Shown piece after piece: positions 25,614 to 34,716 of a stretch of DNA of 37,274 nucleotides; position 1 is the first letter of the stretch, and every line of letters begins with the position of its first letter. The stretch spans positions 1 to 37,274 of the forward strand of contig JALHPV010000035.1 of NCBI GenBank assembly GCA_022842285.1, written 5' to 3'. The notes below the pieces were generated by a model. That model was not told the origin of the DNA and searched no databases. It saw nothing but the letters and a program-made list of their open reading frames with translations. Both the position numbers and the translations under genes were made by a program. The DNA is from Kofleriaceae bacterium. Its GTDB lineage: Bacteria > Myxococcota_A > Polyangia > Haliangiales > Haliangiaceae.

Positions 25614-26888
25614 ATGGCGATCAAGGACACCTCGGGACAGGACCGGCCGCTCACGAAGGCGGCGCGCAGCACGGCGTGGAAGCGCTGGCTGCCGATGGGC
25701 CTCGTGCTGGTCGCGGTCCTCGCGGGCGCGGGGTACGTGCTGCGGGGCTGGTTCTCCGCGGAGAAGGCGGTGGATGCGTCGCGCGTGCGGATCGCGGCCG
25801 TGAGCCAGGGCGACCTGGTGCGCGATGTCGTGGCCGATGGCCGTGTGGTCGCCGCGAACAGCCCGACCCTCTACGCGATCGCCGCCGGCACCGTCGACTT
25901 CGTCGTGCGGCCGGGGGATCAGGTCACGAAGGGCCAGCCGCTCGCGACCGTCACGAGCCCGGAGCTGCAGAGCCGGCTGACGCAGGAGCAAGCGACGCTG
26001 GCGGGCCTCGAGGCGAGCGTCGGTCGCGCGGGCCTCGACATCGAGCACGGCAAGGCGAACGCGCACAAGCTCGTCGCGCAGGCGGAGGTCGACCGTCAGG
26101 CGGCGGCGCGCGAGGTCGAGATCAACAAGCAGATGTTCGAGAAGGGGGTGATCCCCGAGCTCGAGCTGCGGCGCTCCGAGGACGCGCTCCGCAAGGCGGA
26201 GATCGCCGTCTCGCACGCGAAGACGGAGGCGGGCCTGGCGGGCAAGGAGCTCGCCTTCGATCTCGGCACCGCGCGGCAGGGGCTGGATCGGCAGCGCGAG
26301 GTGGTGCGCGAGCTCCAGCGCCAGGTGGCGTCGCTCGAGATCGTGTCGCCCGTCGACGGGCAGGTCGGTCAGTTGCTGGTGGCGCAGCGCGCGAGCGTGG
26401 CCGCGAACGCACCGGTCGTGAGCGTCGTCGACCTCGGGGCATTCGAGCTCGAGATCCGCGTCCCCGATAGCTTCGCGCGCGACCTCACCACCGGGATGGT
26501 CGCGGAGATCCGCAACGGCACGACGACGGTCAGCGGCAAGGTCCGCTCCGTCTCGCCCGAGGTCGTCGACGGCAACGTGGCCACGCGGATCGAGTTCGGT
26601 CCCGATCGGCCCGCGGGGCTGCGCCAGAACCAGCGCCTCACCGCGCGCATCCTGATCGAGGAGCGCAAGCACGTGATGAAGGTGGAGCGCGGCCAGTTCC
26701 TCGAGAGCGGCGGCGGCAACTACGCATACTTCGTCGTCGATGGCGTGGCCGAGCGCCGCAAGATCACGACGGGGGCGATCAGCCTCGACGCCGTCGAGCT
26801 GCTCTCGGGGGCGCAGGTGGGCGAGCGGATCGTCGTGACCGGTGCGGACGCCTTCGGCGACGCCCAGCGGGTTCGAATTGCGGACTGA
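25614..26888 (+). CDS. Periplasmic adaptor (membrane-fusion) subunit of an ABC efflux system
   Basis: A 424-residue MacA/HlyD-type adaptor. It has an N-terminal membrane anchor (~26-46), two lipoyl half-motifs around a coiled coil (~120-240, rich in 'EVEINKQMFEKGVIPELELRR'-like heptads), and 'LEIVSPVDGQVGQLLVAQRA' at the second half. A beta-barrel and membrane-proximal region complete it ('LEIRVPDSFARDLTTGM', 'YFVVDGVAERRKITTG'). Adaptors bridge an inner-membrane transporter to an outer-membrane channel. ATG at 25614 leaves only ~8 nt of leader from the predicted promoter and has no SD; Met28 at 25695 would be an alternative but removes the basic N-terminus. It is the first gene of a six-gene operon with no outer-membrane factor gene. 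Confidence 0.9.
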   Translation: MAIKDTSGQDRPLTKAARSTAWKRWLPMGLVLVAVLAGAGYVLRGWFSAEKAVDASRVRIAAVSQGDLVRDVVADGRVVAANSPTLYAIAAGTVDFVVRPGDQVTKGQPLATVTSPELQSRLTQEQATLAGLEASVGRAGLDIEHGKANAHKLVAQAEVDRQAAAREVEINKQMFEKGVIPELELRRSEDALRKAEIAVSHAKTEAGLAGKELAFDLGTARQGLDRQREVVRELQRQVASLEIVSPVDGQVGQLLVAQRASVAANAPVVSVVDLGAFELEIRVPDSFARDLTTGMVAEIRNGTTTVSGKVRSVSPEVVDGNVATRIEFGPDRPAGLRQNQRLTARILIEERKHVMKVERGQFLESGGGNYAYFVVDGVAERRKITTGAISLDAVELLSGAQVGERIVVTGADAFGDAQRVRIAD

Positions 26889-26930
26889 CGTGTCGACCGG
26901 ATCCAGCCCCTGGGGATCCGACAGGAGCCA

Positions 26931-27653
26931 ATGACCATGTTCCAGATGCAGGACGTCTCGAAAGTGTTCCGGACCGAGATGGTCGAGACGCACGCGCTGC
27001 GCGACCTCTCGCTCGAGGTGAAGGAGGGCGAGTTCGTCGCCGTCACGGGCCCGTCGGGATCGGGCAAGACGACATTCCTGAACATCGCCGGCCTCCTGGA
27101 GGAGCTCACGGGCGGGGTCTACAAGCTCGACGGCGTCGACGTGAAGGCCCTCGACGACAACGCGCGCAGCAAGCTGCGCAACGAGAAGATCGGGTTCGTC
27201 TTCCAGTCGTTCAACCTGATCCCGGACCTCAACCTCTTCGACAACGTCGACGTGCCGCTGCGCTACCGCGGGTTCGGTCGCGCCGAGCGGAGGAAGCGAA
27301 TCGAGAGCGCCCTCGAGCGCGTGGGGCTCGCGTCGCGCGTGAAGCACTATCCGGCGGAGCTCTCGGGTGGTCAGCAGCAGCGCGTGGCGATCGCCCGGGC
27401 CATCGCCGGCGACCCGAAGCTGCTCCTCGCCGACGAACCGACGGGCAACCTCGACTCGCAGATGGCGCGCGAGGTGATGCAGCTCCTCGAGGAGCTCAAC
27501 GCCTCGGGGACGATCGTCATCATCGTCACGCACGATCCAGAGATCGCGGCCCGGGCCCAGCGCAATGTCCACATCGTCGACGGCGTGGCCACGGATCTCG
27601 AGCGCGGCCCGGCGCTGGTAAAGCCGAAGGCGGCGGAGGCCAAGGCCTCGTGA
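26931..27653 (+). CDS. ABC transporter ATP-binding subunit (MacB/LolD class)
   Basis: A 240-residue ATPase with Walker A 'GPSGSGKTT' (40-48), Q-loop 'FVFQSFNLIPDLNLFDNV', signature 'LSGGQQQR' (144-151), Walker B 'LLLADEPTG' (from 164; D168, E169) and switch His in 'VTHDPEIA'. This pattern is typical of the LolD/MacB/FtsE-like group that drives mechanotransmission rather than classic transport. A strong AGGAG lies 5 nt before ATG 26931, which fixes the start over the ATG two codons later. The stop overlaps the first permease start (GTGA), indicating coupled translation. Confidence 0.96.
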   Translation: MTMFQMQDVSKVFRTEMVETHALRDLSLEVKEGEFVAVTGPSGSGKTTFLNIAGLLEELTGGVYKLDGVDVKALDDNARSKLRNEKIGFVFQSFNLIPDLNLFDNVDVPLRYRGFGRAERRKRIESALERVGLASRVKHYPAELSGGQQQRVAIARAIAGDPKLLLADEPTGNLDSQMAREVMQLLEELNASGTIVIIVTHDPEIAARAQRNVHIVDGVATDLERGPALVKPKAAEAKAS

Positions 27654-28948
27654 TCGGCTACTACCTCGATCTGGCGCGACGCAGTCTGCGCCGGAACGTC
27701 GCGCTGACGATTCTCATGATCCTCGCGATCGCGTTCGGCGTCGGCGCGAGCATGACCACGCTGACCGTGCTCCACGTCCTCTCCGCGGATCCCATCCCCG
27801 GCAAGAGCGACCAGCTCTACTACGTGCAGCTCGATCCGCGGCCCGTCGATGGCTACAAGGAGGGCGAAGAGCCCCTCTACCAGTCGACGCGGCAGGACGC
27901 CGAGACGCTCGTGCGTGCGAAGCAGGCCGAGCGACAGGTCCTGATGACGGGTGGCGGGGCGGCCATCGAATCGCAGCAGGTCGGCGTCGATCCGTTCAAC
28001 GTCGAGGCGCGGTGGGCGTCCGCCGACTTCTTCCCGATGTTCGACGTGCCGTTCGTCGCGGGTGGACCGTGGACCGCCGAGGACGATGACGCCAAGGCCC
28101 GGGTCGTGGTCCTGGCAAAGCCGCTCGCCGAGAAGGTGTTCGGCACCACCGACGTGGTCGGCCGTACGATTCGCGTCGAGAGCAACGAGATGCGCGTGGT
28201 CGGCGTGACCGACACGTGGTTCCCGACGCCGCACTTCTTCGATCTCAACACCGGCGCCTACGGCGTGAAGGAGCTGCTGTACGCCCCGTTCTCGACGTCA
28301 CGCGAGCTGAAGTTCGGCCGCAACGGCAGCATGAACTGCTGGAACTCGCACCAGGATCCCGAGGCCCTCGGCGCGCCCTGCGAATGGATCCAGCTCTGGG
28401 TCGAGCTCAGCACCGAGGCCAAGCGCGCCGACTACTACGAGTACCTCACCGCGTACTCGCGGGCCGAGAAGGAGGCGGGCCGCTATCACCGGCCGCCGAA
28501 CGTGCGCCTGCGCAACGTGATGGAGTGGCTCGAGCACAACCAGGTCGTGCCGAACGACGCGCGCCTGCAGATGTGGATCTCGCTCGGCTTCCTCCTCGTG
28601 TGCCTGATCAATACCGTGGGCCTCTTGCTCACGAAGTTCATGCGCCGGTCTCCCGAGATCGGCGTGCGTCGCGCCCTCGGCGCCTCGAAGAAGTCCATCT
28701 TCACGCAGCTCCTCGTCGAGGCCGGCATGATCGGCATCGTCGGCGGGGTCCTCGGCCTCCTGCTCGCGTGGCTCGGCCTGTGGGCCGTGCGTCACCAGCC
28801 GACGCCGTACGCCGCCCTCGCCGAGCTCGACACCCAGATGCTGCTCGCCACGTTCGGGCTGGCGGTCATCACCAGCCTGCTCGCCGGTGTCCTCCCTGCC
28901 TGGCGTGGGTGCCAGGTCACGCCCGCCCTCCAGCTCAAGAGCCACTGA
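27650..28948 (+). CDS. ABC permease, FtsX/MacB type (first subunit)
   Basis: A 432-residue permease. It has one N-terminal TM (~18-42), a large periplasmic MacB_PCD-like domain (~45-300) and three C-terminal TMs. The cytoplasmic loop has the FtsX-family sequence 'PEIGVRRALGASKKSIFTQLL'. The start is a GTG overlapping the ATPase stop by 4 nt. It would pair with the next gene's product as a heterodimer on the ATPase. The periplasmic domain is Tyr/Asp-rich ('RADYYEYLTAYSRAEKE'). Confidence 0.92.
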   Translation: MIGYYLDLARRSLRRNVALTILMILAIAFGVGASMTTLTVLHVLSADPIPGKSDQLYYVQLDPRPVDGYKEGEEPLYQSTRQDAETLVRAKQAERQVLMTGGGAAIESQQVGVDPFNVEARWASADFFPMFDVPFVAGGPWTAEDDDAKARVVVLAKPLAEKVFGTTDVVGRTIRVESNEMRVVGVTDTWFPTPHFFDLNTGAYGVKELLYAPFSTSRELKFGRNGSMNCWNSHQDPEALGAPCEWIQLWVELSTEAKRADYYEYLTAYSRAEKEAGRYHRPPNVRLRNVMEWLEHNQVVPNDARLQMWISLGFLLVCLINTVGLLLTKFMRRSPEIGVRRALGASKKSIFTQLLVEAGMIGIVGGVLGLLLAWLGLWAVRHQPTPYAALAELDTQMLLATFGLAVITSLLAGVLPAWRGCQVTPALQLKSH

Positions 28949-30168
28949 TGCACTTCATGCCCATCCTCTCGACGCTGCGCCGGCATCGCACCGCGGCCGC
29001 GCTGATCGTCCTCGAGATCGCCCTCACCTGCGCGATCGTCTGCAACGCGGTGTTCCTCATTCGCGACCGGCTCTCGCGCATGGATCGCCCGAGCGGCGTC
29101 GCGGAGAACGAGCTGCTCCGGGTGCAGCTCACCGGCATCGGTGAGCGCGCCGACGCGCAGGCGATCACCGAGCAAGACCTCGCCGCCCTCCGGACGATCC
29201 CGGGCGTGAAGTCCGCCATCTCGATCAACATGATCCCGTTCGGAGGGTCATCGTGGAATTCCTCGATCTCGACGAAGCCCGACGACCGCGACGCGCCGGT
29301 CAACGCCGGCATGTACATGGCCACCGGCGACATCGTCGAGACCCTCGGCCTGAAGCTCGTCGCGGGGCGCAACTTCAACTCCGACGAGTACGTGCCGTTC
29401 GATGACGTGCAGAGCGAGACGAAGGGGATCGCAGCGGTGATCGTCACGAGCGCGACGGCGGAGAAGCTCTACCCGGGCCAGAGCCCGCTCGGGAAGCCGG
29501 TCTACGTGATGGGCTCCACGCCGCCGGTCATCGTCGGGGTCGTCGATCACATCGTGCGGCCGAACGACGCGAACGGCATCGACCAGCGGCCCTACTCGAT
29601 GATCTTGCCCGTGACCGTGCCCTTCAACATGGGCGGCAACTACCTGCTCCGGGTCGCCCCCGATCGCAAGCAGGAGATCCTCGCGCAGGTCGACGCGAAG
29701 CTCGACGGCGTCGATCCACGCCGCATCATTCTCGAGCGTCAGACCTTCGCGCAGGTCCGGGCGAAGTACTTCGAGCAGGACCAGGCGATGGCCCGGCTCC
29801 TCCTCGGGGTGTCGATCGCCTTGCTCGTCATCACCGCGCTCGGCGTCGTCGGGCTCGCGTCCTTCTGGGTGCAGCAGCGCACGCGCCAGATCGGCGTGCG
29901 GCGCGCGCTCGGCGCGACGAAGCGGGACATTCGTCGCTACTTCCAGCTCGAGAACTTCATCCTCGCGACCATGGGCATCATCGTCGGGATGGCGCTCGCC
30001 TACGGCGTGAACATGTGGCTCATGGACACGTACGGCGTCGACCGACTCTCGGCGATGTACCTGCCGATCGGAGCGGGGCTGCTCTGGGCCCTCGGTCAGA
30101 TCGCGGTGCTCGGCCCGGCGGTGCGCGCCTCCTCCATCCCCCCCGCTGTCGCCACCCGGAGCGTGTAG
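28948..30168 (+). CDS. ABC permease, FtsX/MacB type (second subunit)
   Basis: A 406-residue second permease with the same four-TM layout: TM1 at ~17-38, a periplasmic domain, then three TMs with the coupling loop 'TRQIGVRRALGATKRDIRRYF'. ATG at 28948 shares one base with the preceding stop (TGATG), so expression is tightly coupled. The sequence differs widely from the first subunit in the periplasmic part, which supports a heterodimeric transporter with asymmetric periplasmic domains. The activator gene follows after 15 nt. Confidence 0.92.
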   Translation: MHFMPILSTLRRHRTAAALIVLEIALTCAIVCNAVFLIRDRLSRMDRPSGVAENELLRVQLTGIGERADAQAITEQDLAALRTIPGVKSAISINMIPFGGSSWNSSISTKPDDRDAPVNAGMYMATGDIVETLGLKLVAGRNFNSDEYVPFDDVQSETKGIAAVIVTSATAEKLYPGQSPLGKPVYVMGSTPPVIVGVVDHIVRPNDANGIDQRPYSMILPVTVPFNMGGNYLLRVAPDRKQEILAQVDAKLDGVDPRRIILERQTFAQVRAKYFEQDQAMARLLLGVSIALLVITALGVVGLASFWVQQRTRQIGVRRALGATKRDIRRYFQLENFILATMGIIVGMALAYGVNMWLMDTYGVDRLSAMYLPIGAGLLWALGQIAVLGPAVRASSIPPAVATRSV

Positions 30169-30183
30169 CCTCTGAGCGCGTCC

Positions 30184-31521
30184 ATGCCCACCGTCCTCGT
30201 CATCGACGACAACCCCGCGGTCGCCACGGCGCTCGAGGTGCTGTTTTCGCTCGTGGATCTGCGCACCGTGCGCGCCGATTCGCCGGCGTCGGGCCTGGCC
30301 GTGCTCGCGCGCGAGCCCATCGATGTCGTGATCCAGGACATGAACTTCCGCGCCGACACCACGTCCGGCGAGGAGGGCATCGCGCTGTTCAAGGCCATCC
30401 GCGGCTCGTTCCCTGACCTGCCGGTGATCCTCCTGACCGCGTGGACGCAGCTCGAGGCCGCCGTCGAGCTGGTGAAGGCGGGCGCCGCCGACTACCTGGC
30501 GAAGCCGTGGGATGACCGCAAGCTCCTCACCGCCGTGCAAAACCTCCTCGAGCTCTCCGAGGCCCGGCGCGAGCTGGCGCGTCGGAAGGCGGGCGAGTCC
30601 CGGCGGCGCACCGAGCTGGCCGAGCGCTACGACCTGCGCGACGCGGTGTTCGCCGATCCGGCCACCGAGCGCGTGATCGCCCTCGCGTGTCAGGTGGCGC
30701 GCGCGGATGTCCCCGTGCTGATCACCGGCGCCAATGGCTCCGGCAAGGAGAAGGTCGCCGAGATCGTGCAGGCGAACTCGTCCGTGAAGGATGGCCCGTT
30801 CGTCACCCTCAACTGCGGCGCCCTCCCGAGCGAGCTCCTCGAGGCCGAGCTCTTCGGCGCCGAGATCGGGGCCTACACCGGCGCCTCGCGGGCGCGCGAA
30901 GGCAAGTTCGAGTCCGCCGACGGCGGCACGCTCTTCCTCGACGAGATCGGCAACCTGTCCTCGAACGGCCAGATGAAGCTGCTACGCGTCCTCGAGACCG
31001 GACGCTTCGAACGCCTCGGCTCCAACAAGGAGCGCCAGGTGAAGGTCCGCGTGATCAGCGCGACCAACGCCGACCTCCCCGCGATGATCCGCGCCGGCAC
31101 CTTCCGCGAGGACCTCTACTACCGCCTCAACACGATCGAGGTCCGCGTCCCGCCCCTCGCCGAGCGCATCGACGACGTGATCCCGCTCGCGCAGCACTTC
31201 CTCGAACCCGGCAAGCGGCTCGCCCCCGACGCGCGGGAGGCCCTGCGCCGACATTCGTGGCCGGGCAACGTCCGCGAGCTGAAGAACGCGCTGCAGCGTG
31301 CCGCCTTGCTCGCGACGGGCCCCGATATCACCGCCGCCGACCTCGGCCTCGTCGGACCCGCGCCCGCGCCCGCCAGCGTCGACGACGAGCCCGATCGAGC
31401 CGCGATCGAAGCGGCCCTCACCCGCGCCGGGGGCGTGATCGCCCAGGCGGCGGCCGAGCTAGGCTTGTCGCGCCAGGCCCTCTATCGACGCATGGACAAG
31501 CTCGCGATCCCGCGCGAGTGA
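30184..31521 (+). CDS. NtrC-family sigma-54-dependent response regulator
   Basis: A 445-residue activator with three parts. The receiver domain (1-~120) has D8/D9, phosphoacceptor D52 ('VVIQDMNF'), T85 and K107. The AAA+ domain has Walker A 'GANGSGKE' (182-189), sigma-54 contact loop 'GAYTGA' (229-234; usually GAFTGA) and Walker B 'LFLDEIG' (250-256). A Fis-type HTH ends the protein ('AAAELGLSRQALYRRMDKL'). It should remodel sigma-54 holoenzyme at the promoter found upstream of the operon. It lies directly between the permeases and its probable kinase, so the operon likely makes its own activator in positive feedback. Confidence 0.96.
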   Translation: MPTVLVIDDNPAVATALEVLFSLVDLRTVRADSPASGLAVLAREPIDVVIQDMNFRADTTSGEEGIALFKAIRGSFPDLPVILLTAWTQLEAAVELVKAGAADYLAKPWDDRKLLTAVQNLLELSEARRELARRKAGESRRRTELAERYDLRDAVFADPATERVIALACQVARADVPVLITGANGSGKEKVAEIVQANSSVKDGPFVTLNCGALPSELLEAELFGAEIGAYTGASRAREGKFESADGGTLFLDEIGNLSSNGQMKLLRVLETGRFERLGSNKERQVKVRVISATNADLPAMIRAGTFREDLYYRLNTIEVRVPPLAERIDDVIPLAQHFLEPGKRLAPDAREALRRHSWPGNVRELKNALQRAALLATGPDITAADLGLVGPAPAPASVDDEPDRAAIEAALTRAGGVIAQAAAELGLSRQALYRRMDKLAIPRE

Positions 31522-31564
31522 ACGGTATGGATCCGCCGCGCTGCTTACACGTGAACGCGCTCCG

Positions 31565-32878
31565 ATGAGGGCTCGCCGCACCTCGCTGACCTGGCGACTC
31601 ACGCTCGTCGTGTGTGCGCTCGTCATCGTGACCGTGGTCGGCACGCTGTACCTGGGGGCGGCGATCGAGCGCACCTGGCTTGCCGCGGTGATCGTCCTGT
31701 CCATCGCGCTGCCGCTCACGCTGTGGGTCATCCTCGGCGTGGTCGGTCGCGCGAGCTCCATGTTCCGCGCGCTCGCCGGCACCGTCACGAGTTACCGCGA
31801 TGGCGACTTCGCCTTCTCGCTCGCGTGGCCCGGTAACGACGAGCTCGGCGATCTCGTGGCCGCTCACAACGCTCTCGGCGAGACCCTCCGCCGCCAGCGC
31901 GAGTCTCTGGTGCACCGCGAGCTGCTCCTCGACACCATGGTGCAGCACACGCCCGTCGCGATGCTCCTCGTCGATCCGCACGGCCGCCTGGTCTACGGCA
32001 ATCTCGCCGCGCGTCAGGTGCTCGGCAGTGGCCGGCGGATGGAGGGCCTCCTCCTCGCCGATCTCCTGGCGGCGGCGCCGGCTCCCTTTCGTGAGGCTGT
32101 CGAGCGGGGCGGCGACGGGCTGTTCGTGGTGCAGCGCGACGAGGAGGACGAGGAGATCTTCTACCTCGCGCGCAACGGGTTTCGTCTCAACGGCCGCCCG
32201 CACGAGCTGTTCGTCCTCCGCCAGCTCACGGTGGAGCTGCACCGCGAGGAGGTGCGCACGTGGAAGAAGGTCATCCGCGTGATCAGCCACGAGCTCAACA
32301 ACTCGCTCGCGCCCATCGCGTCGCTCGCTCACTCCGGGGCCGAGCTCGTGCGCCTCGGGAAGCCGGAGCGGCTGGACCAGGTCTTCGCGACGATCGCGGA
32401 GCGGGCGAAGCACCTCGAGCAGTTCATCCTCGGCTACGCCCGCTTCGCGAAGCTTCCATCGCCGCGGCTCGAGGCGGTCTCGTGGCCCACGCTCGTCGAC
32501 CGCCTGCGCACGCAGATCACCTTCACGGTCGAGGGCGACCTCCCACCCGAGCCCACGCGCCTCGATCCCGCGCAGCTCGAGCAGGCCCTCGTGAATCTCC
32601 TGCGGAACGCCCACGAGTCTGGCTCCCCGGGAGGCGACGTTTCCCTGCGTATTCGCCGCACGGGCGCCACCACCACGCTCGAGGTCGCCGATCGCGGCCC
32701 GGGCATGACCGAGGCGGTCCTCTCGCACGCCCTCTTGCCCTTCTACTCGACGAAGCGCGGCGGCACGGGCCTCGGCCTGGCCCTGGCGCGCGAGATCACC
32801 GAGGCCCACGGCGGCCGCATCACGCTCGCGAACCGGCCGGGCGGAGGACTCGCGGTGACGCTGTCGTTACCGGGCTGA
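31565..32878 (+). CDS. NtrY-like sensor histidine kinase
   Basis: A 437-residue kinase. It has two TMs (~11-32 and 38-60) with almost no periplasmic loop (about five residues), a HAMP segment (~61-112), a PAS domain (~120-225), phosphoacceptor His242 in 'VISHELNNSLAPI', and a HATPase domain with 'LVNLLRNAHESG', 'DRGPGMTEA' and 'FYSTKRGGTGLGLALA'. The very short external loop means the stimulus is probably sensed in the membrane or by the cytoplasmic PAS domain. It lies 43 nt after the response regulator, its likely partner. The desaturase gene follows 39 nt downstream. Confidence 0.94.
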   Translation: MRARRTSLTWRLTLVVCALVIVTVVGTLYLGAAIERTWLAAVIVLSIALPLTLWVILGVVGRASSMFRALAGTVTSYRDGDFAFSLAWPGNDELGDLVAAHNALGETLRRQRESLVHRELLLDTMVQHTPVAMLLVDPHGRLVYGNLAARQVLGSGRRMEGLLLADLLAAAPAPFREAVERGGDGLFVVQRDEEDEEIFYLARNGFRLNGRPHELFVLRQLTVELHREEVRTWKKVIRVISHELNNSLAPIASLAHSGAELVRLGKPERLDQVFATIAERAKHLEQFILGYARFAKLPSPRLEAVSWPTLVDRLRTQITFTVEGDLPPEPTRLDPAQLEQALVNLLRNAHESGSPGGDVSLRIRRTGATTTLEVADRGPGMTEAVLSHALLPFYSTKRGGTGLGLALAREITEAHGGRITLANRPGGGLAVTLSLPG

Positions 32879-32917
32879 ACACGATCCTGTCATGTCGGCA
32901 CGCGCCGTCGTGCAGCG

Positions 32918-33826
32918 ATGCTGACGACGCTTCTCGTCGAAGTGCCGCATTCTGGGTTCGTGCACTCCGGTCGTACCCTCGGACAGCGCCTCGTTTACCA
33001 CCTGCCGTTCTGGGGGGTACATGTAGCCGCCATCGTCGGGGCCATCGCCGTCGGCTGGAGCTGGGGCGCCTTCTGGTGGCTCGTCGGCAGCTACCTCGTC
33101 CGCATGTTCGCCATCACCGGGGGCTACCACCGGTACTTCGCGCACCGGACCTACAAGACCAGCCGCGCCTTCCAGTTCATCCTCGCGCTCCTCGCGATGT
33201 CGAGCGCTCAGCAGGGCGTCCTCTGGTGGGCCTCGCATCACCGCAACCATCACAAGCACTCTGACGAGCCCGAGGACACCCACTCCCCCGTCCAGCGTGG
33301 CTTCTGGTGGGCCCATGTCGGCTGGATCCTCGAGCCCGGTCACTACGAGCCGACCTACGAGAGCGTGAAGGACATGGCGAAGTACCCCGAGCTGCGCTGG
33401 CTCGGCCGTCACGACCTCGCGGTCGCCGTCGGGTGGGGCGTCGTCCTCTTCCTCATCGGCGGCCCGGTCGCGCTCTTCTGGGGGCACTTCGTGTCCCTCG
33501 TGATCGCGTGGCACGTGACCTTCTGCATCAACTCGCTCGCCCACGTCTGGGGCACGCGGCCGTACAAGACGCCCGATCACTCGCGCAACAACTTCATCCT
33601 CGCGATCCTCACGCTCGGTGAGGGCTGGCACAACAACCACCACCACTACCAGCGCACCGCCCGCCAGGGCTTCCGCTGGTGGCAGATCGACGTCACGTTC
33701 TACATCCTCAAGGCGCTCGAGCTCGTGCGCGTGGTCCGCGACGTCCAGGGCCTGCCCGATCACATTCGCGACGACGTCCCCGCACCCTCACGGGCCCGCG
33801 TCGACGCGGTCGCGACCGCGCCCTGA
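32918..33826 (+). CDS. Acyl-CoA/fatty-acid desaturase (delta-9 type)
   Basis: A 302-residue integral membrane desaturase with the three di-iron His boxes: 'HRYFAH' (71-76), 'HHRNHHKH' (107-114) and 'EGWHNNHHHY' (~235-244). Enzymes of this type put a double bond into saturated acyl chains and adjust membrane fluidity. ATG at 32918 is used. It follows the histidine kinase by 39 nt, so read-through from the efflux operon is possible; both concern the envelope. A GCACG-CGCCGT-CGTGC dyad sits at 32899-32914 just upstream and may be an operator. The stop abuts the stop of the convergent gene with no base between. Confidence 0.95.
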   Translation: MLTTLLVEVPHSGFVHSGRTLGQRLVYHLPFWGVHVAAIVGAIAVGWSWGAFWWLVGSYLVRMFAITGGYHRYFAHRTYKTSRAFQFILALLAMSSAQQGVLWWASHHRNHHKHSDEPEDTHSPVQRGFWWAHVGWILEPGHYEPTYESVKDMAKYPELRWLGRHDLAVAVGWGVVLFLIGGPVALFWGHFVSLVIAWHVTFCINSLAHVWGTRPYKTPDHSRNNFILAILTLGEGWHNNHHHYQRTARQGFRWWQIDVTFYILKALELVRVVRDVQGLPDHIRDDVPAPSRARVDAVATAP

Positions 33827-34489
33827 TCAGAACGCGAACACGAGCGGCGTGCGGAACGTGAGCCCGCCCGACACGTGCATCGCACCCAGGTCATTCGCCG
33901 TGTCACGGGCGCCGACCTCCGCGTAGACACCGATCGCATACGTCCCGAGGAACACGCCGCCCGGCGCGATGCCCACGCCCGACGCGAACAGCTCGGCGGA
34001 CAGTCGCCCCGACACGCCGAACCCGGTGTGGTCCTCGCCGAAGGCCGTCGAGCCCAGCCACTCGGCGCGGCCCGACGCCCACGTGCGCCACCAATCACCC
34101 CGCGACAGCGTGTAGCCTGCCTCCAGGTACGCGCCGCCGTACGCGACGCCATTCTCGTCAGACATCTCGTCCTGCGGCGCCGCGAGCAGCGCGCCGAACA
34201 GACCGATGCCCACGTCGAAGTTCGTCGGCTTCGGCGCCAGCGACGCCCAGTGGATGCCGATCGCGCCCGCAATCCCGGGCGCAAACCCGCGCGACGTATC
34301 CGCACCCGCTGCGCCCAGGTCCACCTTCAGCGGCAGCATGAGGCGCGGTCCCGGACGCCGCCGGTACGTCACGGTGGCCTGCCCACCGGCCTCGGCGCGG
34401 TGATCGCGGACGACCGGTGCCTGTTCGGCAGACGCGACCGACGAGGTGGCCAGAATCGAGAGCAAAGCGAAGCTAGAAAGAAGGCGCAT
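33827..34489 (-). CDS. Outer-membrane beta-barrel-like protein
   Basis: A 220-residue exported protein. The signal peptide 'MRLLSSFALLSILATSSVASA' is cut before EQAP; alternating Gly-rich strands follow ('LGAMHVSGGLTFRTPLVFAF'), ending in Phe, as outer-membrane barrels do. It is not close to the tandem pair at 14935-16037. GGAG lies 9 nt before the ATG. The family is unknown. It is convergent with the desaturase gene, and the two stop codons together form TGATCA. Confidence 0.75.
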   Translation of the reverse strand: MRLLSSFALLSILATSSVASAEQAPVVRDHRAEAGGQATVTYRRRPGPRLMLPLKVDLGAAGADTSRGFAPGIAGAIGIHWASLAPKPTNFDVGIGLFGALLAAPQDEMSDENGVAYGGAYLEAGYTLSRGDWWRTWASGRAEWLGSTAFGEDHTGFGVSGRLSAELFASGVGIAPGGVFLGTYAIGVYAEVGARDTANDLGAMHVSGGLTFRTPLVFAF

Positions 34490-34501
34490 GGGAAGGGGTC
34501 T

Positions 34502-34559
34502 CCGCTGACGGCGGCACAGACCCGTATTCCACGGTTCGTGCCACGCCCGGTGTCAGCGG
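34502..34559 (-). promoter_or_regulatory. Long-spaced inverted repeat upstream of the outer-membrane protein gene
   Basis: CCGCTGAC (34502-34509) and GTCAGCGG (34552-34559) are perfect 8-base inverted arms separated by 42 bases in the 227-base divergent gap. They could be two operator half-sites or a stem. Nothing else in 34490-34716 is clear apart from a GAATATTC palindrome near 34658-34665. Confidence 0.35.
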
Positions 34560-34716
34560 CCAATGCGCGCGATCTCTCAGCGAATCATGGGACTAGCGCG
34601 CGGCCGCCCAGCGCGAGGCCTACGCAGCGTGAACCCGCATTGACGTGCCGCCCCCGCGAATATTCACGCGGTCGCCCCACCGCGAGCGCGGGCTCGATGC
34701 ATCCAACCCCTGGCCC

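Noticed and set aside
32897-32913. A second sigma-54 promoter before the desaturase gene (GGCACG... TGC)
   Set aside because: The GG-to-GC spacing is wrong: ten bases after GG there is CG, and the TGC lies two bases too far.
34637-34649. Minus-strand sigma-54 element before the outer-membrane protein gene
   Set aside because: Only nine bases separate the GC and CC elements, one short of the strict ten.
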